A stretch of DNA of 64,000 bases from Massilia yuzhufengensis (GTDB taxonomy: Bacteria; Pseudomonadota; Gammaproteobacteria; Burkholderiales; Burkholderiaceae_D). Shown in pieces: positions 19,670 through 28,521 of the stretch (its first letter is position 1; every line of letters starts with the position of its first letter). Where the stretch lies: assembly GCF_900112225.1 (NCBI RefSeq), contig NZ_FOLD01000024.1, forward strand, positions 28,527 through 92,526. The letters are read 5' to 3'. The translations under genes were made by a program, and so were the position numbers. The notes below the pieces were generated by a model. That model searched no databases. It was given only the letters and a program-made list of their open reading frames with translations, and was not told where the DNA came from.

Positions 19670-19700
19670 ACTATACATCAAATAAAAGTACGTTCGTATT
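19670..19700 (-). promoter_or_regulatory. Promoter and putative operator of the FadB-like gene
   Basis: On the minus strand a -10 TATAGT lies at 19670-19675, about 45 nt before the start codon. The dyad AGTACGTTCGTATT (19687-19700, arms matching 5 of 6) overlaps the spacer and -35 region, so a bound repressor would block RNA polymerase. It resembles the dyad upstream of the thiolase. Confidence 0.5.
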
Positions 19701-19764
19701 ATTTTCTGGCGCCCCCGGCCTGTGCCAGAATAGCGCCTCACGACGACACCCGCCCTACGGAAAA

Positions 19765-20499
19765 ATGGAAAAACTGATCGCGCAACTGCTTCGCCTGTAC
19801 CTGATGCCGGCCCTCGCTTCGTCCGAAGACCTGGCCCAGCATTTCCAGGGCATCCAGGCCCTGTCGGTACCGCTGGCTTCGAGCGAGGACCTGACGCGCG
19901 CCATCGTCATCGACTTTCCCAAGACGCGCGGCGGCGCCCCGGACCAGCACTGGACCAACTTGTGCGAGGTCGCCAACACCCTGCAGGAAGCCTACGGCTT
20001 CCCGGCGCCGGCCGTCAGCATCACGGGCGCCAGCAGCTTCCAGCTCTGGATGTCGCTGGCCGAGCCGGTCCCGGTCGGCGACGCGCGCCGCTTCCTGGCC
20101 ATGCTGCGCGAAGCGCACTTTCCGGAACTGGACCTGCAGGCGCAGGACAGGGTCGACCTGCCGCCCAGCCTGAATCCCGCTTCAGGCAAATGGGCCGCCT
20201 TCATCCACCCCGGCATGGGGGCGTCCTTCGCCGAGGAAGCCGGGCTGGAAATGGCGCCACCGGTCGCGGCACAGGTGGCCTTCCTGGAGGGCCTGGAAAG
20301 CATCGGCAAGGCCGAGTTCTTCGACGCGCTGGTGGCGATGAAGCAGAGCGACGTGCCAATCCAAGCGCCCCCCGCCGTCGAGCCGCCGTCCAATGCAGGG
20401 CTCCTGTTGCAAGACGCCACGCTCGAAGACATCGTGCGCCACCTGCACGCCATCAACATCGAGCCGACCTTCCGCCACCTGCTGCCCGCCGCCCGCTAA
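19765..20499 (+). CDS. Hypothetical cytosolic protein, unknown function
   Basis: A 244-residue protein starting MEKLIAQLLRLYLMP. It has two related N-terminal stretches, both containing ASSEDL (about 18 and 38), then DQHWTNLCEVANTLQEAYGFPAPAVSITG and a middle FQLWMSLAEP strand. There is no signal peptide, no membrane segment and no catalytic motif I recognise. Codon use fits its neighbours, so the coding call is good. It is divergent from the FadB-like gene with a 138-nt shared promoter region, which hints at common control, but no role is known to me. Confidence 0.7.
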   Translation: MEKLIAQLLRLYLMPALASSEDLAQHFQGIQALSVPLASSEDLTRAIVIDFPKTRGGAPDQHWTNLCEVANTLQEAYGFPAPAVSITGASSFQLWMSLAEPVPVGDARRFLAMLREAHFPELDLQAQDRVDLPPSLNPASGKWAAFIHPGMGASFAEEAGLEMAPPVAAQVAFLEGLESIGKAEFFDALVAMKQSDVPIQAPPAVEPPSNAGLLLQDATLEDIVRHLHAINIEPTFRHLLPAAR

Positions 20500-20505
20500 C
20501 CCAGC

Positions 20506-20600
20506 ACTTCGGGGTCAGGTCTGACATTCGGACACGGCCTCGGCACTAGAGCGGCCCTAGGGCTGAGCCCGTGTCTAATTGTCAGACCTGACCCCGAAGT
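20506..20600. repeat. Palindromic intergenic element, copy A
   Basis: A 95-bp element with terminal inverted repeats of about 31 bp. The left arm begins ACTTCGGGGTCAGGTCTGAC and the right arm is its near-perfect complement. The inner part differs from the other copies. It lies precisely between two convergent genes, 7 nt after one stop and 31 nt from the other. Copies B and C are at 31294 and 38542. Confidence 0.85.
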
Positions 20601-20630
20601 TGGGCTGAAAAAAAATGGTGCGGGTGATGG

Positions 20631-21239
20631 TTAGTTGTGGATGTATTTCGTGAAGACGTCGCTGAAGTCGCGCTTGGTGTAGGTATCGAGCATCGCGGTG
20701 TTGACCGCTTCCAGCAGCTCGCCGTAGGTACTCACGAGCCCGCCCGCACCTGGCGCGATATTGAGTTTATGTACCGACGCCGTTGCATCCAGGGTGCGCA
20801 GTGCGTTGTCGCGGCAGACGGCGTCGCGGCGCTGCTGCTTGCCGATCGAGATCAAGGCCTTGTAGATGTCCTTGAGCTGTTCGATGAAGGTCTTCTTGAT
20901 GTCGATCGAGAACACGGTGTCGTCCAGCCTGAACTTGAGCTCGATATCCATGTCCAGCGTGCCGGCGGTTTCGATGCTCACGCCCGTGACGGCGTGCGAC
21001 GCATAGTCGTAGCGCTTGATGCTGCGCTTGGACGAGACGGCCGAGTCGCCGTCCACGTGGATCAGCGCCAGGTTGGTAAAGCAGTATTCATCCTTCTTGC
21101 TCTTGATGAGGAAGAAGATCTGCTCGCCGTCCTCGCTGAACAGGTAGTCGTCGGCATCGACCTTGGCATAGTCGGCCGGCCCGATAATGACGCCGATATC
21201 GCTGATGCCCAGTGCTTCCGCTGCCAGTCTCTTGAACAT
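20631..21239 (-). CDS. PH-domain protein (bacterial PH / YvbH-like)
   Basis: A 202-residue protein. Residues 1-125 are a bacterial pleckstrin-homology domain, with the family pattern LGISDIGVIIGPADY, then DDYLFSEDGEQIFFLIKSKKDEYCFTN, ALIHVDGDSAVSSKR and a KRYDYASHAV strand. The C-terminal third is helical, like the YvbH extension. These proteins are cytosolic and their function is not established. It stands alone, convergent with the gene at 19765 across palindromic element A, and 30 nt downstream of the CocE-type hydrolase start. Confidence 0.88.
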   Translation of the reverse strand: MFKRLAAEALGISDIGVIIGPADYAKVDADDYLFSEDGEQIFFLIKSKKDEYCFTNLALIHVDGDSAVSSKRSIKRYDYASHAVTGVSIETAGTLDMDIELKFRLDDTVFSIDIKKTFIEQLKDIYKALISIGKQQRRDAVCRDNALRTLDATASVHKLNIAPGAGGLVSTYGELLEAVNTAMLDTYTKRDFSDVFTKYIHN

Positions 21240-21269
21240 GTTTTCCCTCCTCTGATTGTCGGATAAGCG

Positions 21270-23159
21270 CTACCGCACGACCGGCAGCTCGATGTAGCTC
21301 TGGTTGTCGGCGTCATGGTGCACTGCGTTGTCCGCGACCACGCCCAGCTTCTCGCTTTCGTTCTGCCCGCCGGTATTGAGGTTGCGGACGAATTTCGGGA
21401 AGTTCGACGAACTCACCTCGACCCGGATCCGGTGCCCCGCGCCGAACTGGATCGCGGTGGCGATCGGTGTCGGGCGGATCGTCACGACTTCGCCGGGATT
21501 GAGCATGGCCGGCTTGTCGAAGCCGTTGCGGTAGCGGGCCCGGAAGATGGTGTCGCCGATGATCCAGGCGGTGCCGTCCGGCGCGACGTCGACCAGCTTG
21601 ACCGAGAAATCCGTGTCCTTGGCGCTGGACGAGACTTTCAGGACCGCGTCGACGAAGCCGGCCACGCTCACCGGCTTGGGCAGCGGATCGCTGGTGTACA
21701 CCAGCACGTCGCTCCTGGCCTCGATCGGGCGCTGGTCGAACGCGCCCGGCACCACGATGCCGCCATTGCAGCAGTCGCCCCCACCGATGGTCTGCACCGG
21801 ATTCATGGGGTCGTAGCGGTAGCGGTCGGCGGCTTCGGATTTCGGTGCTTCCGCCGACAGGCGGCCGTCGCCATACAGCGAATTGGCCTTGCCGCCAGAG
21901 CGTAAGTACAGGCGCATCGGCTTCGCGGTCTCGGGCGGCCACTGGGCGGCACTCTGCCAGCGGTTGGCGCCCATTTCGAAGTAGCGCACATGCGGCGTGG
22001 TCGATGGGAAGGCCTTGGTGTCGCCCTTGAGCCAGCGGTCGAACCAGCCGTAGATGGCGCCGTCGACGTCGAAGCTGGTGTCGCCCATCGAGCGCTCGCC
22101 CACCGTCGTGTCGGGCCCCAGGCGGGCATACTGGCAGTGCGGCACCGGCGCCACCACGGCGTACTGGTTGGCGCTGGCCTCCTTGTCGGTATTGGCCGCG
22201 CGCGCATGGTTGAACAGCTCCAGGTTCGGCCCGGTCGACACGTCATACCAGCTGTTGAACCACAGCGCCGGCACGCCCCAGCCCATGCCTTCGTGGTACA
22301 GGCCACCCTGGCGCCAGGCCGGATCGGCCGGGCTGCGCTTGATCAGCTGCTCGAAGGTGCCGGCCGGTTCGCCCAAGGACGACAGCAGCTGGTCGACCGG
22401 CAGGTGCTTGATCTGCTTGTTCCAGTCGACCTTCGGCTTGGCCGGATCGAGGTCGTTGTAGGCTTCGATGCGCGCGCGCAGCTTGTCGTCGGTGATGGAA
22501 GCCGGCAGCTGGGCGCGCAGCGGATTGTCGACGCCGTAGAGCCACACGAAGAACAGGTTGCGCGGCACGCCGCCGGTGTACCAGTTGCCCTGCTCCTGGA
22601 AACGCCCGACCTTGCCGATGCCCGCGCCCGAGGCCATCGGCACCATCGCCGCATGGGCCGGGTGGTTCAGGCCTGCCAGCGCCAGCTGCCATTCGGCCGA
22701 CGACGAACACCCGAGCGTGCCCACCTTCCCGTTGGACCACTGCTGCTGCGCGATCCAGGACAGGGTGTCGTAGCCATCGGTTTGCGGTTTGCCCAGCAGT
22801 TCCCAGTTCCCCTGCGAGAAGTAGCGGCCACGCTCGTTCTGGACGATGAAGGTGTAGCCGCGCTTGACCGATTCGAGCAGGTAGCGCTGGGTGGAGCCTT
22901 TCAGCTTGCCCTCGTTGTAGGGCGTCTTCCACAGGATGGTCGGATGCGGCCCGGCGCCAGTCTTGGGCATGTAGATGTCGGTGGACAGCGCCACGCCATC
23001 GCGCATGCGCACCATCACGGAGGCGCGCGCGGTGGCGATGCGCGCCAGCTCCTTGTCCAGGGCTTCCTGGCTGTACTTCGAATAATCCTGCGCCAGGCCG
23101 GCGATGGGGTTGGACAGGAACAGCGCGAGGGCGGCAAGGCTGAGGGGCGTCGATTTCAA
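21270..23159 (-). CDS. Secreted CocE/NonD-family hydrolase
   Basis: A 629-residue alpha/beta hydrolase of the X-Pro dipeptidyl-peptidase/cocaine-esterase type. A signal peptide (MKSTPLSLAALALFLSNPIAGLAQ) precedes the S15 domain, which begins VMVRMRDGVALSTDIYMP. The nucleophile region is GTLGCSSSAEWQ (about 148-159), the acid is probably the Asp of SWYDVSTGPNL, and the histidine lies in VPHCQYA. The C-terminal jelly-roll domain ends with HRIRVEVSSSNFPKF. The nucleophile elbow GCSSSAEW is unlike the usual GxSYxG. It probably cleaves an ester or amide in the periplasm; the substrate is unknown. Confidence 0.88.
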   Translation of the reverse strand: MKSTPLSLAALALFLSNPIAGLAQDYSKYSQEALDKELARIATARASVMVRMRDGVALSTDIYMPKTGAGPHPTILWKTPYNEGKLKGSTQRYLLESVKRGYTFIVQNERGRYFSQGNWELLGKPQTDGYDTLSWIAQQQWSNGKVGTLGCSSSAEWQLALAGLNHPAHAAMVPMASGAGIGKVGRFQEQGNWYTGGVPRNLFFVWLYGVDNPLRAQLPASITDDKLRARIEAYNDLDPAKPKVDWNKQIKHLPVDQLLSSLGEPAGTFEQLIKRSPADPAWRQGGLYHEGMGWGVPALWFNSWYDVSTGPNLELFNHARAANTDKEASANQYAVVAPVPHCQYARLGPDTTVGERSMGDTSFDVDGAIYGWFDRWLKGDTKAFPSTTPHVRYFEMGANRWQSAAQWPPETAKPMRLYLRSGGKANSLYGDGRLSAEAPKSEAADRYRYDPMNPVQTIGGGDCCNGGIVVPGAFDQRPIEARSDVLVYTSDPLPKPVSVAGFVDAVLKVSSSAKDTDFSVKLVDVAPDGTAWIIGDTIFRARYRNGFDKPAMLNPGEVVTIRPTPIATAIQFGAGHRIRVEVSSSNFPKFVRNLNTGGQNESEKLGVVADNAVHHDADNQSYIELPVVR

Positions 23160-23288
23160 AGAGGGTTCTCCCGGGGTGCGTGGGTGGGTGATCGGAGTAC
23201 TTTAACAAGGGCTTGCGGCTTAGGCGAGCCTGGCGTGAAATTATTCAGTACGCATGCACGCTCACACATTTGCACCACACACCCCAGA

Positions 23289-23402
23289 ACCGTCGCACCG
23301 GCGAAGGCCGGTGCCCAATTTTGTTGAACAGTGGGTACGCACGCAAAATTGGGTTCCGGCCTTCGCCGGAAGTCGTAGGCGCCAGTGGCGCGTACGACGG
23401 TC
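23289..23402. repeat. REP/REPIN-like inverted pair, locus 4 (inner palindrome variant)
   Basis: A plus-oriented unit at about 23290-23322 (CGTCGCACCGG, CGAAGG, CCGGTGCCCAATTTT) faces a minus-oriented unit at about 23345-23402. The second unit carries an extra palindrome GGCGCCAGTGGCGC between GTCGTA and TACGACGG. It fills most of the 288-nt gap between the hydrolase and amidohydrolase genes; no gene is visible there. Confidence 0.85.
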
Positions 23403-23447
23403 TTTGAGGTAGGGTGGGATCGAATGCAGGGTGTGCGCCGATGCTCT

Positions 23448-24782
23448 TCACCGCTTCGGCATCAACTCCTGCAAGGCCACCACCGTCGACTCCACCCCCA
23501 TCCGCACCGCCGGCCCATGCTCCACCTTGAACAGCGGGCTGTGATGGCTCGGCAGGCGCAGCTTGCCGGCCTTGGCCGCGGCGATATCCGCCACCGCCGT
23601 GCCGCCGACCGTGAAGTACACGCTCGGGATATACGGGTCGGTCACGAATTGCGGAAAATCCTCCGACCCCATCCCCTCGCGGAACTCCTCTTCGCCGATC
23701 GCGTGAGCCCCCAGCTTGCCGGTCCAGGCCGCGCGCAGGCGGCGCACCAATTCCACGGTGTTCATCACCGGCGGCGCCGGCGTGTCAACCAGTTTCACTT
23801 CGGGCAGCTCATTGTCCGCCATGCCGACCGCGCGCGCGGTGTTCTCGGCCATGCGCCTGATCCCGTTCAGCAGCAGCTCGCGGGTCTTCGGGTTTTCGTA
23901 GCGCACGGTAAGCTGCAGCCTGGCGTTGTCGCCGATGATGTTTGCCTTGGTGCCGCCATGGAAGGAGCCGACCGTGATCAGGCCCGGTTCGCGCGGGCCC
24001 AGTTCGCGGCTGACCACCGTCTGCAGGCCCATGACGATCATCGCACCCAGCACGATCGGGTCCTTGCCGCGGTGCGGCTGGGCGCCGTGGGCGCCGACGC
24101 CCTTGATCGCGATCTCCACCGTGTCGGCGCCGGAGTATGGCGACACTTCCGACGCGTGTACCTTCCCGACCGGCATATCGGCCTTTACGTGGAAGCCCAG
24201 CGCGAAGTCCGGCTTGCCGAAGCGCTTGTACAAGCCGTCCTTCATCATGGCGATGGCGCCACCGATGCGCTCCTCGGCCGGCTGGCCGACCAGCATCAGG
24301 GTGCCGGACCAGCTGGCGCGGTCGAGCGCCATGCGCCGCGCCGTGCCCACCAGGCTGGTCATGTGGATGTCGTGGCCGCAGGCGTGGGCCACCGGCACCA
24401 GGTTGCCTTCCGTATCCTTCTGCGTCACCGTCGAGGCATTCGGCAGGCCGGATTTCTCCAGCATCGGCAAGCCGTCCATGTCGGCCCGCATCATGACCAG
24501 CGGGCCGGGGCCGTTCTTGAGGATGCCGACCACGCCGGTGCCGCCCACCTTCTCGGTCACCTCGAAACCGGCGGCGCGCAATTCCTGCGCCATGCGCGCG
24601 GCGGTCTTCACCTCGAGGAAAGACAGTTCGGGGTTGCGGTGGAAGTAGTCGAGCAGCGGCGCCAGGTGGGCGTCGTAGTCGCGCGCGACGGCCCCGGACA
24701 GCGCGCTGGCGGGACGGTCGGCGGCGGCGGCGGCGCAGGGCAGGAGCGCGGCGGCCACCAGCAAGGGAAGGAGTTTTTTCAA
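23448..24782 (-). CDS. Secreted M20-family amidohydrolase
   Basis: A 444-residue metallo-hydrolase with a signal peptide (MKKLLPLLVAAALLPCAAAAA). The M20 fold shows the metal motif HACGHDIHMTSL (about 133-144), the general-base region VGQPAEERIGG and the dimerisation insert (about 210-310) with AHGAQPHRGKDP. Members cut amide bonds of N-acyl amino acids, hippurate or peptides; the substrate cannot be decided. It lies 9 nt downstream of the acyl-CoA ligase gene on the same strand, so they are probably co-transcribed, perhaps for degrading N-acyl compounds. Confidence 0.92.
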   Translation of the reverse strand: MKKLLPLLVAAALLPCAAAAADRPASALSGAVARDYDAHLAPLLDYFHRNPELSFLEVKTAARMAQELRAAGFEVTEKVGGTGVVGILKNGPGPLVMMRADMDGLPMLEKSGLPNASTVTQKDTEGNLVPVAHACGHDIHMTSLVGTARRMALDRASWSGTLMLVGQPAEERIGGAIAMMKDGLYKRFGKPDFALGFHVKADMPVGKVHASEVSPYSGADTVEIAIKGVGAHGAQPHRGKDPIVLGAMIVMGLQTVVSRELGPREPGLITVGSFHGGTKANIIGDNARLQLTVRYENPKTRELLLNGIRRMAENTARAVGMADNELPEVKLVDTPAPPVMNTVELVRRLRAAWTGKLGAHAIGEEEFREGMGSEDFPQFVTDPYIPSVYFTVGGTAVADIAAAKAGKLRLPSHHSPLFKVEHGPAVRMGVESTVVALQELMPKR

Positions 24783-24791
24783 GGGTGGGTC

Positions 24792-26444
24792 CTAGGCGGT
24801 TGGCAGGCGGTGCTCGTGATAGATGTCGCGCAGCTTGTTCTTCTGGATCTTGCCGGTGCCGCCCATCGGCAGCGCCTCGGTAAACACCACGTCGTCCGGG
24901 ATCCACCACTTGGCGACCTTGTCGTCGAACCAGGCCAGCAGTTCTTCGCGCGTGACGTCCGCGCCGGGACGCTTGACCACCACCAGCAGCGGGCGCTCGG
25001 ACCATTTCGGATGCTGCACGCCGATGCAGGCCGCCTGCAGCACGGCCGGGTGCGACATGGCGACGTTCTCCAAATCGATCGAACCGATCCACTCGCCGCC
25101 CGACTTGATCACGTCCTTGCTGCGGTCCGTGATCTGCAGGTAGCCGTCGGCATCGATGGTGGCCACGTCGCCGGTCGGGAACCAGCCATCCTGCAGCACG
25201 TCCCCACCCTCGCCGCGGAAGTAGCCCGACACCACCCACGGCCCCTTCACCAGCAGGTGGCCATAGGTGCTGCCGTCCCACGGCAGCTCGCTGCCGTCGT
25301 CGTCGACGATCTTCATGTCGACGCCATAGATGGCGTGGCCCTGCTTGCGCAGCACGGCGCGCTGCTCGGCTGCCGGCAGCGTCTTGTGGCGGCCCATCAG
25401 GGTGCAGGCGGTGCCCAGCGGCGACATCTCGGTCATGCCCCAGGCGTGCACCACCTCCACGCCCAGCTGGTCGATCAGCGTGTCCATCATCGCCGGTGGA
25501 CAGGCCGAGCCGCCGATGACGGTGCGGCGGAAGCTCGAGAAGCGCAGGTCGTTCTGCAGCACATGGTTGACCAGGCCAAGCCACACGGTAGGCACCCCGG
25601 CCGAGAAGGTCACGCCTTCGCTTTCGAACAGTTCGTAGAGCGACTTGCCATCGAGCGCCGGGCCGGGGAACACCATCTTGGCGCCCGACAGCGGCACCGA
25701 ATACGGCAGGCCCCAGGCGTTCACATGGAACATCGGCACCACCGGCAGCACGGTGTCGGCCGCCGACACATTCAGCGCGTTCGGCATCGCCGAGGCATAC
25801 GCGTGCAGCACGGTGGAACGGTGCGAATACAGCGCGCCCTTGGGATTCCCGGTCGTGCCCGAGGTGTAGCACAGGCTCGCTGCCGATCGTTCGTCGAACT
25901 GCGGCCAGGCGTACTGGCCGGAAGAAGTGGCAATCAGGTCCTCGTAGCACAGCAAGGTCGGGATCGACGTTTCGAGCGGCATGTGGGCGCGCTCGCACAT
26001 CGCCACGTAGCCCTTGATGGTCTTGCAGTGGCGCGCCATCGCTTCGATCGCCGGCAGGAACGTCATGTCGAAGAACAGGTACTGGCCTTCGGCATGGTTG
26101 ATGATGTAGGCGATCTGCTCCGGATGCAGGCGCGGGTTAATCGTGTGCAGCACGGCGCCGGAGCCGGAGACGGCGTAATACAGCTCCATGTGGCGGTAGC
26201 CGTTCCAGGCCAGGGTGGCCACCCGGTCGCCCATCTGCACCCCCAGGCCGGTAAGCGCCTGCGCCATGCGGCGCGCGCGCAGCTCGCAGTCGCGGTAGGT
26301 ATAGCGGTGGATATCCCCTTCCACCCGGCGCGACACGATCTCGTTGCCGCCGTAGTGGCGCGCGGCGAATGCGATCACGCTCGATACCAGCAGCGGCTGG
26401 TCCATCATCTGGCCCATCAGGGGGCTGGTCGGATACGCGGTCAT
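24792..26444 (-). CDS. Acyl-CoA synthetase (long-chain fatty-acid/3-methylthiopropionate CoA ligase type)
   Basis: A 550-residue AMP-forming ligase. The ATP motif YTSGTTGNPKGALYSH lies at about 183, the A5 motif HAWGMTEMSPLG at about 330, the A7 aspartate in GWFPTGDVATID, and the catalytic lysine at the end in GTGKIQKNKLRD. This arrangement matches medium/long-chain acyl-CoA ligases related to DmdB. It activates a carboxylic acid to its CoA thioester. The gap to the amidohydrolase is only 9 nt. The selO start region is 185 nt away and divergent. Confidence 0.92.
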   Translation of the reverse strand: MTAYPTSPLMGQMMDQPLLVSSVIAFAARHYGGNEIVSRRVEGDIHRYTYRDCELRARRMAQALTGLGVQMGDRVATLAWNGYRHMELYYAVSGSGAVLHTINPRLHPEQIAYIINHAEGQYLFFDMTFLPAIEAMARHCKTIKGYVAMCERAHMPLETSIPTLLCYEDLIATSSGQYAWPQFDERSAASLCYTSGTTGNPKGALYSHRSTVLHAYASAMPNALNVSAADTVLPVVPMFHVNAWGLPYSVPLSGAKMVFPGPALDGKSLYELFESEGVTFSAGVPTVWLGLVNHVLQNDLRFSSFRRTVIGGSACPPAMMDTLIDQLGVEVVHAWGMTEMSPLGTACTLMGRHKTLPAAEQRAVLRKQGHAIYGVDMKIVDDDGSELPWDGSTYGHLLVKGPWVVSGYFRGEGGDVLQDGWFPTGDVATIDADGYLQITDRSKDVIKSGGEWIGSIDLENVAMSHPAVLQAACIGVQHPKWSERPLLVVVKRPGADVTREELLAWFDDKVAKWWIPDDVVFTEALPMGGTGKIQKNKLRDIYHEHRLPTA

Positions 26445-26629
26445 CGATGCTCCATGAACAGATTGGCAAGAGTGTCAACCTGCTCGTTGTGCTGCGTCAA
26501 CGCAATTCGATGATGCGGCGCAGCATGCGGCGGGACGCACTCGTGCGTGATGCGAATGTGCACGGTACGGTAGAATCATGCCGATCGCATGTCTTGTTGC
26601 TATCGATTCCCGACTTGCCTGGAGCTGCC

Positions 26630-28096
26630 ATTACTGCTGACGAACTTCCCTTCACCAACTCGTTCGCCGAGTTGCCGCCGGCCTTGTATACCCGGCTGAT
26701 GCCGACGCCCTTGCCGGCGCCCTATTTCATCGCTGCCAGCGCACCCGCGGCGGCGCTGGTCGGGCTCGACCCGCAGGCCTTGGCGCAGGAGGATTTCGTC
26801 GAGGTGTTTACGGGCAACAAGGTGGCGGTGCGCTCGCAGCCCTTGTCCGCGGTGTATTCCGGCCACCAGTTCGGGGTCTGGGCCGGCCAGCTGGGCGACG
26901 GCCGCGCGATCGTGCTGGGCGACTTGCCCGGGGCGCAGGGCCAGATGGAAATCCAGCTCAAGGGCGCGGGCCTGACGCCCTATTCGCGCATGGGCGACGG
27001 CCGCGCCGTGCTGCGCTCGTCGATCCGCGAATTCCTGTGCTCGGAAGCGATGGCGGCGCTCGGCATCCCGACCACGCGCGCCCTGGCGCTCACCGGTTCG
27101 CACCAGCGCGTGATGCGCGAATCGGTCGAAACGGCGGCCGTGGTCACGCGCATGGCGCCGACTTTTATCCGCTTCGGCTCCTTCGAGCACTGGCACTACA
27201 AGAACAAGCAGGATGAGTTGCGCATCCTGGCCGACTACGTCATCAAGCACTGGTACCCGGAATGCGCGGGCGCCGCCAACCCCTACAAGGAACTGCTGGC
27301 CGAAGTCACGCGCCGTACCGCGCGCATGATCGCGCTCTGGCAGTCGGTCGGCTTCATGCACGGCGTCATGAACACCGACAATATGTCGATCCTGGGCCTG
27401 ACGCTGGACTACGGACCCTTCGGCTTCATGGAAGCCTTCGACGCCAACCACATCTGCAACCACACCGACCAGGGCGGCCGCTATTCGTACGCCAACCAGG
27501 TGCCGGTGGGCCACTGGAACTGCTACGCGCTGGGCAATGCGCTGCTGCCGCTGATCGGCACGCCGGAAGATGCCGAGGAAGCGCTTGACCAGTACCGCCC
27601 GGTCTTTGGCGCGAAACTGGACGAGCTGCTGCACGCCAAGCTCGGCCTGCTGGACGCGCGCGGCGGCGACGAAGCCCTGTTCGACAGCATGTTCCAGCTG
27701 CTGCAGGACAATCACGCCGACTTCACCCTGTTCTTCCGCCGCCTCGGCGAGCTGGAGCTTGGCGGCAGCCTTGAAGCGGACGCGCCCCTGCGCGACCTGT
27801 TCCTCGACCGCGCAGCCTTCGACGCCTGGGCCCTGCAATACCGCGCCCGCCTGCGCGCCGAACACAGTGTCGATGAGCAGCGGCGCGCCGCCATGCATCG
27901 CACCAACCCGAAATACGTGCTGCGCAACTACCTGGCCCAGGCCGCCATCGAGCAGGCCCAGAATGGCGACTACAGCGGCGTGCACAAGCTGCTGGCCATC
28001 CTCGAGCGCCCGTTCGACGAGCAGCCGGAAAACGATGCCTACGCGGCCCTGCCGCCCGACTGGGCAGCCCACCTCGAAGTGAGCTGCTCTTCCTGA
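26630..28096 (+). CDS. selO: Protein adenylyltransferase SelO
   Basis: A 488-residue pseudokinase-fold AMPylase. Conserved stretches are SGHQFGVWAGQLGDGRAIVLGD, LKGAGLTPYSRMGDGRAVLRSSIREFL and MHGVMNTDNMSILGLTLDYGPFGF. The C-terminal cysteine (EVSCSS) stands where eukaryotic SELENOO has selenocysteine. Homology starts at ELPFTNSFAELPP. No ATG lies close to it: in-frame ATG codons are at 26516-26534 with no ribosome site. An ATT at 26630 has GGAG 7 nt upstream and gives the family length, so I place the start there with low certainty; TTG at 26594 or 26615 are alternatives. SelO AMPylates proteins under redox stress; msrB follows. Confidence 0.85.
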   Translation: MTADELPFTNSFAELPPALYTRLMPTPLPAPYFIAASAPAAALVGLDPQALAQEDFVEVFTGNKVAVRSQPLSAVYSGHQFGVWAGQLGDGRAIVLGDLPGAQGQMEIQLKGAGLTPYSRMGDGRAVLRSSIREFLCSEAMAALGIPTTRALALTGSHQRVMRESVETAAVVTRMAPTFIRFGSFEHWHYKNKQDELRILADYVIKHWYPECAGAANPYKELLAEVTRRTARMIALWQSVGFMHGVMNTDNMSILGLTLDYGPFGFMEAFDANHICNHTDQGGRYSYANQVPVGHWNCYALGNALLPLIGTPEDAEEALDQYRPVFGAKLDELLHAKLGLLDARGGDEALFDSMFQLLQDNHADFTLFFRRLGELELGGSLEADAPLRDLFLDRAAFDAWALQYRARLRAEHSVDEQRRAAMHRTNPKYVLRNYLAQAAIEQAQNGDYSGVHKLLAILERPFDEQPENDAYAALPPDWAAHLEVSCSS

Positions 28097-28114
28097 ACCC
28101 CCTACGAGACCACC

Positions 28115-28510
28115 ATGAACGACAAAGTGACCAAGACCGACGCCGAATGGCGCGCCCAGCTCGACCCGATGGAATACCAGGTAACCCGCCACGCCGCCAC
28201 CGAGCGCGCCTTCACCGGCAAGTTCTGGGACCACCATGAACACGGCATCTACCACTGCGTGTGCTGCGATACCCCGCTGTTCGAGTCGGACGCCAAGTTC
28301 GATTCCGGCTGCGGCTGGCCCAGCTATTTCCGCGCGCTCGACCCGGCCAACGTGATCGAGAAGACCGACCGCACCCACGGCATGTTGCGCACCGAGATCA
28401 TCTGCGCCGTGTGCGACGCCCACCTGGGCCACGTGTTCCCGGATGGCCCGCCGCCGACCGGCCTGCGCTACTGCATCAATTCGGCGTCGATGCGCTTCGA
28501 ACCGGTCTGA
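28115..28510 (+). CDS. msrB: Peptide-methionine (R)-S-oxide reductase
   Basis: A 131-residue enzyme reducing methionine-R-sulfoxide in proteins. Zinc-binding CxxC pairs are visible in HCVCCD and [12 protein letters not shown], along with the signature DSGCGWPSY and the catalytic cysteine in [11 protein letters not shown]. Length is typical. It is 18 nt after selO, giving a small redox-protection cluster; both enzymes respond to oxidative damage. A GAGACCACC leader lies before the ATG. The yciB gene follows 11 nt after its stop. Confidence 0.96.
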   Translation: MNDKVTKTDAEWRAQLDPMEYQVTRHAATERAFTGKFWDHHEHGIYHCVCCDTPLFESDAKFDSGCGWPSYFRALDPANVIEKTDRTHGMLRTEIICAVCDAHLGHVFPDGPPPTGLRYCINSASMRFEPV

Positions 28511-28521
28511 GGAAACCCTAC

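Noticed and set aside
23213..23451. Short ORFs coding peptides such as VPAKAGTQ and VPAFAGTT
   Set aside because: These are translations of the REP-like repeat units and recur at every locus in either strand; not genes.
23385..26513. Plus-strand frame of over 1000 codons opposite the amidohydrolase and ligase
   Set aside because: Antisense shadow: low-complexity translation with no domain, while both minus-strand genes are clear.
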